Shown piece after piece: positions 33,901 to 41,900 of a DNA stretch of 64,000 nt. The stretch spans positions 1,820,001 to 1,884,000 of the forward strand of contig JAKCOZ010000041.1 of the NCBI GenBank assembly GCA_022605955.1. Direction: 5' to 3'. The translations under genes and the position numbers were made by a program. The notes under the pieces were generated by a model. It ran no database searches and was not told the origin of the DNA. It worked only from the letters and a program-made list of their open reading frames with translations. The DNA comes from Rallus limicola (Eukaryota; Chordata; Aves; Gruiformes; Rallidae). The first letter of the stretch is position 1; each line of letters opens with the position of its first letter.

Positions 33901-36900
33901 GCTCCGGGAGGGACGGGACAATGTGCCTACTAACGCTCCCTCTGTAAAAGTGCAGCTCCTCGCTCGGGCTGGGGGCTCTGCGCAGGAGCAGGGACAGCAG
34001 CATCCCCGCTCCAGGCTCTCCCACACTGGGAAAGGCTCTTGGGCTGCAAAGCACCACAGGGTCAGGCTATGGCTGGTCAAGAGAGATCAACGCCTTTGGC
34101 AGCGTCCTTCCCATGTGGAATCATAGACTGGTCTGTGTTGGAAGGGACCCCAAGGAACACAGAGCTCCAACCCCCTGCCACAGGCAGGGACACCAACCTC
34201 CAGGCCTGGAGCTGCACAAGGTTGCCCAGGGCCCCAGCCAACCTGGCCTTGAACACCCCCAGACACGGGGCACCCACCCCCTCTCTGGGCAGCCCCTGCC
34301 AGCCCCTCACCACTCTCTCTGCAAAGAACTTCCCCCTAATAACTAATCTAACCCTTCCCTCCTCCAGCTTCACTCCATCCCCCTTGTCCTGCCAGTCTCT
34401 GCCCTTGAACAAGCTGATTCCCTCCTGTGTCTCTGCTCCCTTCAGGGACTGGCAGGCTGCAGTGAGGTCCCCCCACAGCCTTCTCTTCTCCAGGCTGACC
34501 CAGCCCAGCTCCCTCAGCCTCTCTCCAGAGGGGAGCTGCTCCAGCCCTCTGAGCATCTCTGTGGCTCCTCTGACCCCTCTCCAACAGTCCCACATCTTTC
34601 TTGTGCTGGGGCCCCAGCTCTGGACACAGGACTCCAGCTGGGGCCTCCCCAGGGCAGAGCAGAGAGGGACAATCCCCTCCCTGTCCCTGCTGCCACCCCT
34701 CTGCTGATGGAGCCCAGGATCCCATCGCCCTTCCCAGCTGCAAGAGCCACTGCTGGCTCATGGGAAGTTTCTCATCTACCATGACACCCAGGTCCTTCTC
34801 AGCAAGGTGTGGACACACAGCCAAGGAGCTCCATTAGAGCTCCAAACCCAAAATCCCTCTTTGTATCACTTCCCATTACTGTTCCGTGTCCAAGCACCGC
34901 ACCCGCGGGGCAGCGAGACGCCGTGCTGGGCCACTCCGGGTGTCACAGCCACCTCAAAGGGTCACTGGGACCAGGAGCTCCCGGGCACACCCAGGGCCAA
35001 GTCCAACCCTTGAGCAGAGGCGGGTGTCTTAGGGCTGCCACCACGCCTGCAGACCCGTAGAGCCCTGCAGTGGAGCGGTGGACACGCTGCAAGCAGCGCA
35101 CAGCCCCAGAGGATCGAGCCCTGGGTTTCCCCTCCTTGCACGGCTTCCTTTTGAGGGCTGACAGAGAGCAGCAGTTGCTGCAGCACTTCCTCTGGTCCCT
35201 GTCGCAGCAGGCCTGTTAACTCTTCTCCTGCCAAAGGGAGGTTCCTCTGCCCACACCCAGCAGGCAGGTCAGGGACTGTGGTGGGGATGGGGGCGTGGGT
35301 CTGGAGAGTGGGATCTGGCCCCCAGCATCTGGGGGTACCACACAGGCCGCCTGCAGTGAGGTTTCACAGAGAGACCACTGGGTCCATCCCTGCACGCAGG
35401 AGCCCTCGGGAAGCCATCCTCCTGCGGCGTGCCAGGGTAATACGTATGGTACCACCCTGGCTGCATCCCCAGAACAAGCCTTCATGGTGCTGCAGCCAGG
35501 AGAGCCCTGCAGACACTGCCCGGAGGGGAGAAGCGCCTCAGATGCGATCTGGTGTTTACGCTGTACTTCCCGATCCGGCCAGGTCAAGTGTCGGCCTTGC
35601 CTCGGTAAACAAGCTGCTCTGCTCCGCCGGGGACAAGCACAGCGCTTCCTGCTGTGACACCCGAGTGGGCTTGGAGAAGAGGCACCTGTCTCCCACCTCC
35701 AGCCCTGCAGAGCCGGGTGCCGTGGCCTTGCTTCTCAGGGACGCGTTACACGCTTGGATGGGAAACATCTCTCGGAAAGGCCACCTTCCATGTGCCAAGC
35801 CTGGTGTGGGCTGCTGGAGGCAGAGCAGATGCCTCCCTGCACACCAGGGTGAGAGCATGCTGTCTCACAGAGCTCTCCCATCACCACAGCAGCGGTGATG
35901 GTGACATCCATGCTAGAAGGATGCCCTAACACCCCTGTGGGCAGGTGTCCCAGCACCCACACCGCAGACGGGCGCACTCCTGGGGCCAGCTGCTGGCAGC
36001 AGCTCATCTACACCCTGAGGTTTGCAGCCAAATGCTCATCCAGCTACGACTTCAGAGATCTGCCAGCTCCTCTGCAGATGCACCAAGGCTGGTGTGCCAT
36101 GGTGACACTGGGATGCTTGAGGCCAGGCAGGATGGCAGGGGACACCATGTCCCCTCCCACAGTCACAGCTCAGGGGGATATTTGGGGTGCTTGCCATGCC
36201 TGCAGAGACCTGTGAGGAGCCCTTACTGGGAAAGGGAGCACTGACATCCAAGGGCTGGAAGATTATCAAATCACATGCTGTGTTGTGTTGGAAGGGACCT
36301 TCAAAGCCCATCTAGTCCCACCCCCTGCAGTGAGCAGGGACATCATCACTAGATCAGGTCACTCAGAGCCCCACCAAGCCTGATCTCAAATGTCTCCAGG
36401 GATGGGGCCTCCACCATCCCTCTGGGCACAGTGTCTCATCACCCTCAGAGTGAACTTTTTCACCTCAGAACTTTTTCCTGATATCCACCCTAAATCTCCC
36501 CTTTTCTAGTTTAAAACCATCACCCCTCATCCTGTCACTCCATGTCTTTGGGAACAGTTCTTCCCAGGCTTCTTACAGGCACCTTTCAGGGACTGGCAGG
36601 CCGTTGTAAGATTCCCCTGAAGCCTCCTCTTTCTCCAGGCTGAAATGCTGATGAATATTTTGATGTGCTAGGGACCCCCAAATCCTTTTTGATGTCAGTG
36701 AGACATGATGGTTTTTAGCAGCATCACCTGTCCAGCCTGAGCCCTCCACTTCTGGCCCGATGGCCTATGCTGAAGAGTATCAGCTTCCTTCAGGCCAATC
36801 CAGCATGACTGGTAACAAGCATGGCCCACGCTATGCGACTCCTCCACGCCATTCCTTCCCAATGTGGGACCATCCTTGGCAGGGACCTTGGTCCAGCTGT

Positions 36901-37947
36901 GCCAGCTCCACTCCACCTCAAGGGCCAGGAGCCACCTGGGCAGGATCCCACCACCCACCCTTACCACAGCAGCCTTGTTCAGGGCCACTGTGCTGTGGAG
37001 ATGCCAGGTAAAGGGTGTACAGCTTGGGGACCCTCCCCATAACAGTCCCTGGTGCGGCTCACTCCGCACAACCCATCCCTGACCCCGCATCTCTTCACAA
37101 GCCCAGAGATGGATCACACCACTTGGCATGGTTGTGGCTGGCTACTGGCAGGACGGAGGCCGGGGCCAGGCATGGCTCTGTGTTGCCTGGTGAGACCCCT
37201 GCGCCTGCTCAGCCTCTTCGGTGCCGAGCTCCACAGCGCATGGGCAGGGTGACAGAGCTCAGCACCAGGGCAGGGCCCCAGCTTCCTCTCTGCCTGCGGA
37301 AGTGGGGCGGCAGGAGTGGGGTCCTGGGGTCTCACACTCAGGGCAACACTCCCCTGGCCCCCACAGGTAAGCTGTCAGTGCCCACGGAAGGCCAAGCACA
37401 GGCAAGGGACCAAGCAGGGCTAGGACGGCAGAGAACCAGGTCCCACCGCCTGGGCCAGCCGTGCCCAGCCAGGGCCTGTGGCAGGAGGGGACCCTGAGCT
37501 GCTGGCACCAGCTGCACCGGAGCAGCTGCCGGCTGGGGGAGGTGGGGGTGGCTGCACCGACCCGGGAGCGGGCCGGGATTCCTCACCGGTGCCTGGCAGC
37601 CGAGCGCTCTGTGGCACGGAGCCTCCGCGGACACCGGGGCGGGTAGCGCTGGGTGCCGAGGAGGGGCCGCCCGCACGACGCCGCCGCACCGAGACCCAGC
37701 ACCCGTGCGGGAGACCGGGGCACGTTCCCGCCGTACCGGCGGCGGCCGGAGCCGCGCATAACCGGGCCGCCCCATCGCCTCTGCGCAGCCGGTCCTGCCC
37801 TGCCCTGCCCTGCCCGCCGGGAGACCCGGCCCCGCCGCCCCCGCATCTCCCGGTACCGGATGGCGAGGAGCGTCCCGCAGCGCTCACCTCCCTGCGGGGA
37901 AGCCGGGCCTCGGTGTACCGGAACTTGGACGCCTTGAAGCGGTTCAT
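927..37947 (-). CDS. CORO7: Coronin-7, complete gene, 28 coding exons
   Basis: Coding exons in transcript order: 37888-37947, 33605-33701, 33248-33322, 31596-31666, 31043-31226, 30661-30737, 29749-29799, 21668-21754, 21338-21420, 5375-5429, 4980-5037, 4746-4891, 4000-4095, 3791-3913, 3579-3690, 3310-3485, 3125-3233, 2948-3034, 2690-2832, 2511-2615, 2292-2377, 2063-2204, 1850-1939, 1632-1748, 1412-1547, 1203-1294, 1018-1104, 927-932. They sum to 2,751 nt in one frame, 916 aa (human about 925), all with GT-AG borders. The protein starts [20 protein letters not shown]. It has two WD40 beta-propellers (about residues 20-400 and 470-830) joined by a Ser/Pro-rich linker, and a short acidic tail ending EAEWD. 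Coronin-7 is the long coronin that acts at the Golgi in AP-1-dependent vesicle export rather than cortical actin control. VASN lies in intron 9 on the opposite strand, and the promoter is shared with DNAJA3. Confidence 0.96.
4290..4630. repeat. Degenerate minisatellite with CAGCACCCA core in CORO7 intron 12
   Basis: The motif CAGCACCCA, or a close variant, recurs irregularly every 15-35 bp, interspersed with short AT-richer words. It occupies most of the intron between exons 13 and 12, and no exon is present inside it. Confidence 0.5.
5085..5350. repeat. Degenerate CACCC-rich tandem repeat in CORO7 intron 10
   Basis: Short units built on CTGCACCC and TACACCC follow each other for about 260 bp between exons 11 and 10. 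The copies are divergent, so this is an old or fast-drifting satellite. An open frame crosses it on both strands only because the repeat lacks stop words. Confidence 0.5.
5430..6994 (-). other. CORO7 intron 9, segment before the VASN promoter
   Basis: Intronic sequence with no exon I can support. It is GC-rich and low in stop codons, so long open frames appear in several phases without matching any protein. A 52-bp tandem repeat lies at its right end (see 6825). Confidence 0.6.
6825..6965. repeat. 52-bp minisatellite, about 2.7 copies, upstream of VASN
   Basis: Units begin TTCTGGAGCTGCC at 6825, 6877 and 6929, an exact 52-bp spacing. The first two copies share CCCGGCCATGGGTGTCCCTG, and the third is cut off after CCCTGGGGTCCCGG. 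The repeat ends about 130 bp before the VASN TATA box. Confidence 0.85.
6995..7123 (+). promoter_or_regulatory. VASN: VASN promoter (GC boxes, CCAAT box, TATA-like box)
   Basis: GC boxes lie near 7000, 7031 and 7078. A CCAAT box sits at 7050-7054 and TTTTAAA at 7091-7097. A start site is predicted at about 7123 (CCAGAGA initiator-like), placing TATA at about -30 and CCAAT at about -70, the classical geometry. It reads antisense to CORO7 from inside intron 9. Confidence 0.7.
7123..7184 (+). other. VASN: VASN 5' untranslated exon 1
   Basis: A GC-rich leader ends at a strong donor (CCG then gtgagt at 7185). The matching acceptor is the CT-rich tract ending in ctgcag at 12009, ten bases before the VASN start codon. 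The start position is inferred from the TATA box. A two-exon structure with all coding sequence in exon 2 is what is known for vasorin genes. Confidence 0.65.
7163..7171 (+). promoter_or_regulatory. Two-codon upstream ORF in the VASN leader
   Basis: ATG GAC TGA in the context GCCGCCGCCATGG, a near-perfect Kozak site, in the 5' exon 13 bp before its donor. Most scanning ribosomes would initiate here and terminate at once, so VASN translation would depend on reinitiation at 12020. Confidence 0.6.
10340..10409 (+). mobile_element. CR1 LINE 3' end, short fragment
   Basis: GGGGGGTTGGAACCGATGAT, then a CCCTTCCAAC motif, and finally ATTCTGTGAT is the typical CR1 3' terminus in plus orientation. It resembles the copy at 20157 but has lost everything upstream. 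A C-tract follows immediately. Confidence 0.8.
11697..11730 (+). repeat. Long G-tract (possible G-quadruplex)
   Basis: An almost pure run of G, broken by one C and one T, lies about 290 bp before the VASN coding exon, on the VASN sense strand. Such tracts can form G-quadruplexes and are error-prone in sequencing, so the exact length is uncertain. Confidence 0.7.
12020..14038 (+). CDS. VASN: Vasorin, type I membrane LRR protein, single coding exon
   Basis: 672 aa, equal to the known length (human 673). The ATG at 12020 (GCCACCATGA, good Kozak) begins the signal peptide [20 protein letters not shown]; the in-frame extension upstream to 11762 is intron. Domains in order: LRR N-cap cysteines from about residue 22 (CPTGCQC), about ten leucine-rich repeats (about 50-290), LRR C-cap (about 295-345, [11 protein letters not shown]), a Thr/Pro-rich linker, an EGF-like domain (about 413-447, [10 protein letters not shown]...CLCPAGFTG), a fibronectin III domain (about 467-547), a transmembrane helix (about 575-595) and a cytoplasmic tail ending GLKPSYF. 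Several N-glycosylation sequons are present (NVS, NLS, NCT, NLT). Vasorin binds TGF-beta at the cell surface and is shed by ADAM17. The gene sits in CORO7 intron 9 in antisense orientation, as in mammals. Confidence 0.97.
   Translation: MNQLILCTLLLLPPWELAGACPTGCQCQDPKTILCAARRGQTVPQGLPPSTLSLYVFENGITMLNEDSFVGLSALQLLDLSQNKITSIQKNIFQPLTELVNLDLSSNQLQEITNETFHGLRLLERLYLQKNRIQHIHAAAFDTLENLLELKLQNNQLWAVPPLDLPNLLLLDISWNKIPTIAPGAFHAVNIESLKIAGLGLTNLNEELFQAQNNLHELDISDNLLERVPAVLQRLGSLTKLSLAGNARISQLPVEHFRNLHNLQELDISNLNINTIPRDFSGFFPRLRAVTAAGNPFNCICQMSWLVAWVNVSSMVLRRPEETRCHFPPKNSGKLLHHLQYADFGCPTTTTTTPTTPRTTTLPPPPVPLPTGSRPAPQPSTAAPTLGARAPQDSSTLAPFSGPLAPTSPPPPVCPPRTCLNGGTCRLGAQNHLECLCPAGFTGAYCQAEVRGTTPAPATPAPPPSRRISITQVSSTSLRVDLQNYIQSRAQLKGIRLSYRNLSGPDKRLVMLRLPASLSEYTVRALKPNCTYRICIGPLGEKVSKEEHCAEAQTLPASHQQHSPVTQSKDSNLTLMIVPALAAVLLLVVVVTAGTYYCRHRRAKAHAGPGVDASPLELEGVKACLENGDLSSHGCKVPEAAMLSGGSECEVPLMQSHYPSNNNTPGLKPSYF
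14660..14665 (+). terminator. VASN: VASN polyadenylation signal (ATTAAA)
   Basis: ATTAAA lies about 620 nt after the VASN stop codon, preceded by a T-tract (14569-14581) and an A-tract (14639-14651). It is the first good signal downstream and implies a 3' UTR of about 14039-14685. Confidence 0.6.
15266..15335. promoter_or_regulatory. AT-rich island with a kappaB-like site
   Basis: An abrupt AT-rich patch in GC-rich intron, containing GGAATTTTCC (15321-15330), which fits the NF-kappaB consensus. A second island at 15725-15812 contains TGTAAATATT, a forkhead-type word. Both lie within 1.2 kb of the VASN 3' end and are only candidates for conserved enhancers. Confidence 0.25.
20157..20691 (-). 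mobile_element. CR1 LINE 3' portion with open ORF2 C-terminus
   Basis: On the minus strand the element ends in repeats of ATTCTGTG (here read as CACAGAATCACAGAATC) and carries GGGGTTGGAAGGGACCTC. The same strand is open from about 20730 to 20248 and encodes the CR1 reverse-transcriptase C-terminal tail ([20 protein letters not shown], then [30 protein letters not shown]). No stop or frameshift interrupts it, so this copy is relatively young. It is 5'-truncated, as most CR1 copies are. Confidence 0.92.
25821..25830. promoter_or_regulatory. Perfect MEF2 / TATA-type site CTATAAATAG
   Basis: The decamer exactly fits the MEF2 consensus CTA(A/T)4TAG and also contains TATAAATA. It lies in CORO7 intron 7, with a forkhead-like ATAAACA about 60 bp upstream (25759-25765) and GC-rich flanks. 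It may be an intronic enhancer or an unannotated promoter; neither is shown. Confidence 0.35.
26400..26720. promoter_or_regulatory. Intronic CpG-rich patch with a duplicated homeodomain-like word
   Basis: A local CpG-dense region in CORO7 intron 7. At its left edge CTCATTAAACC occurs twice (26407 and 26422), the second copy preceded by AG. No open frame, TATA box or splice sites tie it to a gene. Confidence 0.25.
34119..34815 (-). mobile_element. CR1 LINE fragment in CORO7 intron 1
   Basis: On the minus strand it carries CR1 ORF2 C-terminal words ([31 protein letters not shown]) followed by a CR1-type 3' UTR and tail near 34119. The frame is mostly open. It resembles the copies at 40497 and 50190 more than the one at 20157, suggesting the same subfamily. 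Confidence 0.88.
36267..36645 (-). mobile_element. CR1 LINE fragment, diverged
   Basis: A 3' CR1 segment in minus orientation: GTTGGAAGGGACCTTCAAAG near its 3' end and CTTTCTCCAGGCTGAA near its 5' end. The frame is broken and the sequence more diverged than the other copies, so it is older. Confidence 0.85.
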
Positions 37948-38910
37948 GGTGCTTCGGCTGCACCGAGCCCAGCCGCGCCGCGCCGCTCCGCCCGCACCCG
38001 GGGCCGCCGCCGGCCCCGCCCCGGGAGCCGCCCCGGCCCGTAACACCGCCCCTCCGCACTGAACACGCCCCTCCGGGACCCCCCCCGCCGTCCCCACCAC
38101 CGGGACGCGTCCCGCTCCGACGACCGTGAGCAGGGCAGAGTCACTCCCCCGCCCCGGGAGCCTCCCGCCCTCGGGGCCGATCCCCAACCGCGCCGGCGCC
38201 GGGTATAAGTGCGAACAGGCCCTTCCCTGCCTCCCGTCCCGACACTTGGGATCCCCAAGCTGACAGCCGCTTGCCCGCGGGCACCGGCACCGCCACCCAA
38301 ACGTCCCGGGGAAACAAGGGCGGCTGCTCCCGCGGGCCCGGGGCAGAGCCGGGGGGTACCGGGGGGGAAGGGGTGGCTTCCAGTCCCGCGGGCTCGGCGT
38401 CCCCGGTCCCCTCGCCGGCCCGCGGATCGCAGCGCAGCTCCTTCCCCGCCGCCCGGGCCGTGGCAGTGGCGGGTGCGGGATCGTGCACGTCCCCTCGCCG
38501 CCACGTCCCCCCGCGCCCCGCAGAGCGACCCGGCGCCCGAGGCACGCGTTTCGCCAGGGAGAGGCTTTATTTGGATTCTCCGCCCGCGTTTCACCCGCCG
38601 AGGCGGGAGAGCGGCCCTGGGGGGGGCGGGGGGCCCGGGCACGGAGCAGTGGCCGCGGGGAGGATCCCTCGGCCCGGCCCGCGGGGACGCGCTCGCTGCC
38701 AGCCGCTGCCTTCCCCCAGGCGCCGGGCTCGCCGGGGGCTGTCCCGGGCCTTCCCCTCGCCGCGCGGGCGCTGTGCGGCAGGTCCCGGGCTGACCCCCGG
38801 CGGCGACGCGGGGGCACCGCGCGTGCGCGCCGCGTCCTCTCCTTCGCCTGCGCGGCGCGTGCCGTCGCGCGTCGCTGTTGGCGCGTGCGCAGCGCCGCGC
38901 GCGGGCCAAG
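37948..38910. promoter_or_regulatory. Divergent CORO7/DNAJA3 CpG-island promoter
   Basis: 963 bp separate the two start codons, which face away from each other. The stretch is very CpG-rich, has no TATA box and contains several GC boxes. Close to DNAJA3, GCGCGTGCGCA (38881-38891) is an NRF1-like half-palindrome, with more GCGCG words at 38818-38832 and 38865-38872. Bidirectional CpG promoters of this type are common in vertebrates. Confidence 0.75.
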
Positions 38911-38918
38911 ATGGCGGC
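38906..38918 (+). promoter_or_regulatory. YY1-type element overlapping the DNAJA3 start codon
   Basis: CCAAGATGGCGGC matches the YY1 downstream-promoter motif (AAGATGGCGGC) and places the initiator ATG inside it, an arrangement known for many TATA-less housekeeping and mitochondrial genes. Confidence 0.55.
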
Positions 38919-41900
38919 CGGGAGCTCCTCGCGTTGGCTCGGGGCGGGCGCCGCCGTCGCTAGGAGCCGCGGGCCGGGGGACGGGCGGCCGCCGCTCCTC
39001 TGGCTCGTCCGGGGCCTCAGCGTCCCGCCGCCGCCCGCCGCCGCCTCGGCCCGCGTCGCCCGCCGCCTCCTCCTGCCGCCGCGCGCCGGGTTCTGCGCCG
39101 CGGGTGAGCGCGAGGGGCGGCGGCGGGGGAGAACCGGCGGGGCTCGGCGGGCCGGGCCGGGGCCGAGCCGCTTCGCTTCCCTTCCCTTCCCTTCCCTCGG
39201 CCCCTCCGCCCTTCGCGGCGCCGGCCCGGCCCTCACCTCGGCCCCTCTGCCCTCCTCTCCCGCAGGCACGAAACGCGCCGCCGCCTTCCACACCAGCGCC
39301 GCGGCCCGCGCCAAGGAGGACTACTACCAGGTGCTGGGGGTGCCCCGCTCCGCCACCCAGAAGGAGATCAAGAAGGCCTACTACCAGGCACGTCCGACCG
39401 GGGCCCTGCCGGGGGGCGGAGGGAACACCTGCTGGGGGTCCCTGCTGAGGGCTCTAGTCAGGTGGAGGGGTCGTAGCTGCTCTTGTATGGCAAAGACGAT
39501 AAACGCCTCGGGGGTCCCGGTGTTGTTTGGAGCCGCGGGGAGGTAGCGGTGGGAAAGCTCATCACCGCGGTTTGGGGGTCTTGCCCTCCGGCGCTGTGTT
39601 TTTTCTTAAGGTCCTGCAGCCTCTATGGGACGCAGGAGCAGCTTCTGTAGTTCTTTACGTTGGCATGGCAATGGAAAATGGGGGGTTTGAGTTCCCTAAC
39701 GTACAGCAAGTGCCAGGCTTGGCCTGGGGGGCTTTTCCTGGCACATGAGAGATGCTAAAGTCAGTTGGTTCTGCCTGTGTCTAATAGTTTAATATTTGTT
39801 CTTTAGTTGGCAAAGAAGTACCACCCTGATACAAATAAGGATGATCCTAAAGCTAAAGAGAAGTTCTCTCAGCTGGCAGAAGCCTATGAGGTAATATGCA
39901 GGATTGTAGCACCGTGAAAAGGAGGAAAAATCAGAGGGTAGATGGGGGGGAAAGAAACATTTCTTGCATGTGTTTCCTGTAAGACCCTGTCTGTTTTCTG
40001 CTCTTCTTCAGGCCTGAGTGCCTCTGTCCCAGCGGTGTCTCCAGGCAGCTGCTTAAGCCCAATACCTGGTTTAGCTGGACAGATTTTGGGCTCTTTCAGC
40101 TTTTGCTCTTAGCAGTGAGCAGCTGGCAGGGCTGCAGTGGTCACCACCGTGGAGTTATCAGTCAGCTTAAATAAACAGGAAAAGCTGGCAGTGGTTACCA
40201 GCTGTTTGAGATGGAGGTACTCTCCGCTGTGCTCCCTCAGCCCATTTCTTCCTGCTCTTCAGCTTGCCCAGAAATCTTCTTGTGCTGGTTTGTTCTCTTG
40301 TGGGTTTTCAGATTTATCCCAGCACTTGTACCAACGATATATTAATGACTGTATAATGTTAAGTTATTCTTGCTGATTATAAATTAGTAAGATCTTGTTG
40401 CTTTCCTGGTGACAAGCTGAGAGATCCCAGAGAAGAAGCAGCTTTTCAGTAATTTCTGCACTGCTGGGATACCCCTGAGATGACAACAAGGTTTGAGAGC
40501 GTGGGATTGTCCCTCTCTACTCTGCCCTTGTGAGGCTCCAGCTGGAGTCCTGTGTCCAGAGATGGGACCCCAATACAAGATGTAGGACTGTTGGAGAGGG
40601 GTCAGAGGAGCCACAGAGATGATCAGAGGGCTGGAGCAGCTCCCCTCTGGAGAGAGGCTGAGGGAGCTGGGCTGGGTCAGCCTGGAGAAGAGAAGGCTGT
40701 GGGGGGACCTCATTGCAGCCTGCCAGTCCTGAAGGGAGCAGAGACACAGGAGGGAATCAGCTTGTTCAAGGGCAGAGACTGGCAGGACAAGGGGGATGGA
40801 GTGAAGCTGGAGGAGGGAAGTTTAGATGAGATATTGAGGGGAAGTTTTTTCCAGGGAGAGTGATGAGGGGCTGGCAGGGGCTGCCCAGAGAGGGGGTGGG
40901 TGTTCCATCCCTGGGGGTGTTGAAGGCCAGGTTGGCTGGGGCCCTGGGCAACCTTGTGTAGCTCCAGGCCTGGAGGTTGGTGTCCCTGCCTGTGGCAGGG
41001 GGTTGGAGCTCTGTGATCCTTGGGTTTCCTTCCAACCCAGACCAGGCTGGGATTCCATGATTCTATTGTGTGGTAATATTAGCCAGCAGCCTGGGATTCC
41101 CCCGGGGAGGCCAGCCGCTTGGGGGTCTGTCCTGATGCCATCCTTCTTTTGCTTCAAAGGTGCTAAGTGATGAAGTGAAGCGGAAGCAGTATGACGCCTA
41201 CGGCACGGCCAGCTTTGACCCCGGCGCGGCGGGGGCTGGCGCTGGGCGGCAGTACTGGAGCAGCGGCCCCTCCATTGATCCGGAAGAGCTCTTCCGGAAA
41301 ATCTTTGGAGAGTTTTCGGGATCCCCTTTTGGTGATTTTCAGAATGTCTTTGACCAGCCCCAGGAGGTATGAAGTGCTTTTGTCTTCTGAGTGATGAAAT
41401 GAAAAGCTCAAAAGCTGGAGAGGGAGGCTAGTCTATCTGGATTGCTCCAGGAGTGAGCCTGAGCAAAGGATGTGCTCCTGGGAACAGCACCACGTGGGCA
41501 TCTCATTGTGTGGGTGTGAGAGTCAGGTATTTTTGATAAGCTGTGTAGATATGTTCTCCACATCTCCATGCAGAATATTTTTTTCTGGACTTCAGCTACT
41601 TCATCTGGTGTGTGCAAACACCAGTTGGTGCTGCCAAATGATTCCCTCGTTGTAGAGGCACCTTTGCTGCTGCACGTTGATTTACATACATCTGCTTTGA
41701 TCTGTAATGCTGAAACCCACAGAATACCTTTTAGCTATAAAACAAGCCTTCCAGCGTTATGTTTGACTGCTTAATTGGCTTAATTTTGCAACTTAATTGG
41801 CTTAACTTTTCAGTGGAGCCCATAATAAAGCAAAACTTAAGTCTTGGCCTTTGTACTGTAGCTCAGTGCTCATCTAAAGCACTGACAGCATTGGTTCTCC

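Larger units (their letters stand above)
33702..37887 (-). other. CORO7 intron 1
   Basis: 4.2 kb. It contains two CR1 fragments in minus orientation (34119-34815, 36267-36645). The rest is ordinary GC-rich intron, and the right 400 bp merges into the shared CpG island. Confidence 0.65.
21338..37947 (-). other. CORO7: CORO7 exons 1-9: N-terminal extension and start of propeller 1
   Basis: Nine exons are spread over 16.6 kb. Exon 1 ends precisely after PRRE (37888). Exons 2-9 encode [81 protein letters not shown] and [14 protein letters not shown], which are successive blades. Intron 1 (33702-37887) and intron 7 (21755-29748) are long. Phases are continuous across all junctions. Confidence 0.93.

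Noticed and set aside
35749..35765. 5S rRNA-like word CTTGGATGGGAAAC
   Set aside because: Only about a dozen bases resemble the 5S internal promoter region. The flanking sequence does not match 5S and no stem can be formed.
37420..39291. Open frame of 623 codons on the minus strand across the CORO7/DNAJA3 island, and a similar 456-codon frame
   Set aside because: These are consequences of extreme GC content, which removes stop codons. The encoded sequence is Arg/Pro/Gly/Ala-rich with no domain, and it overlaps the true first exons of both genes in other frames.
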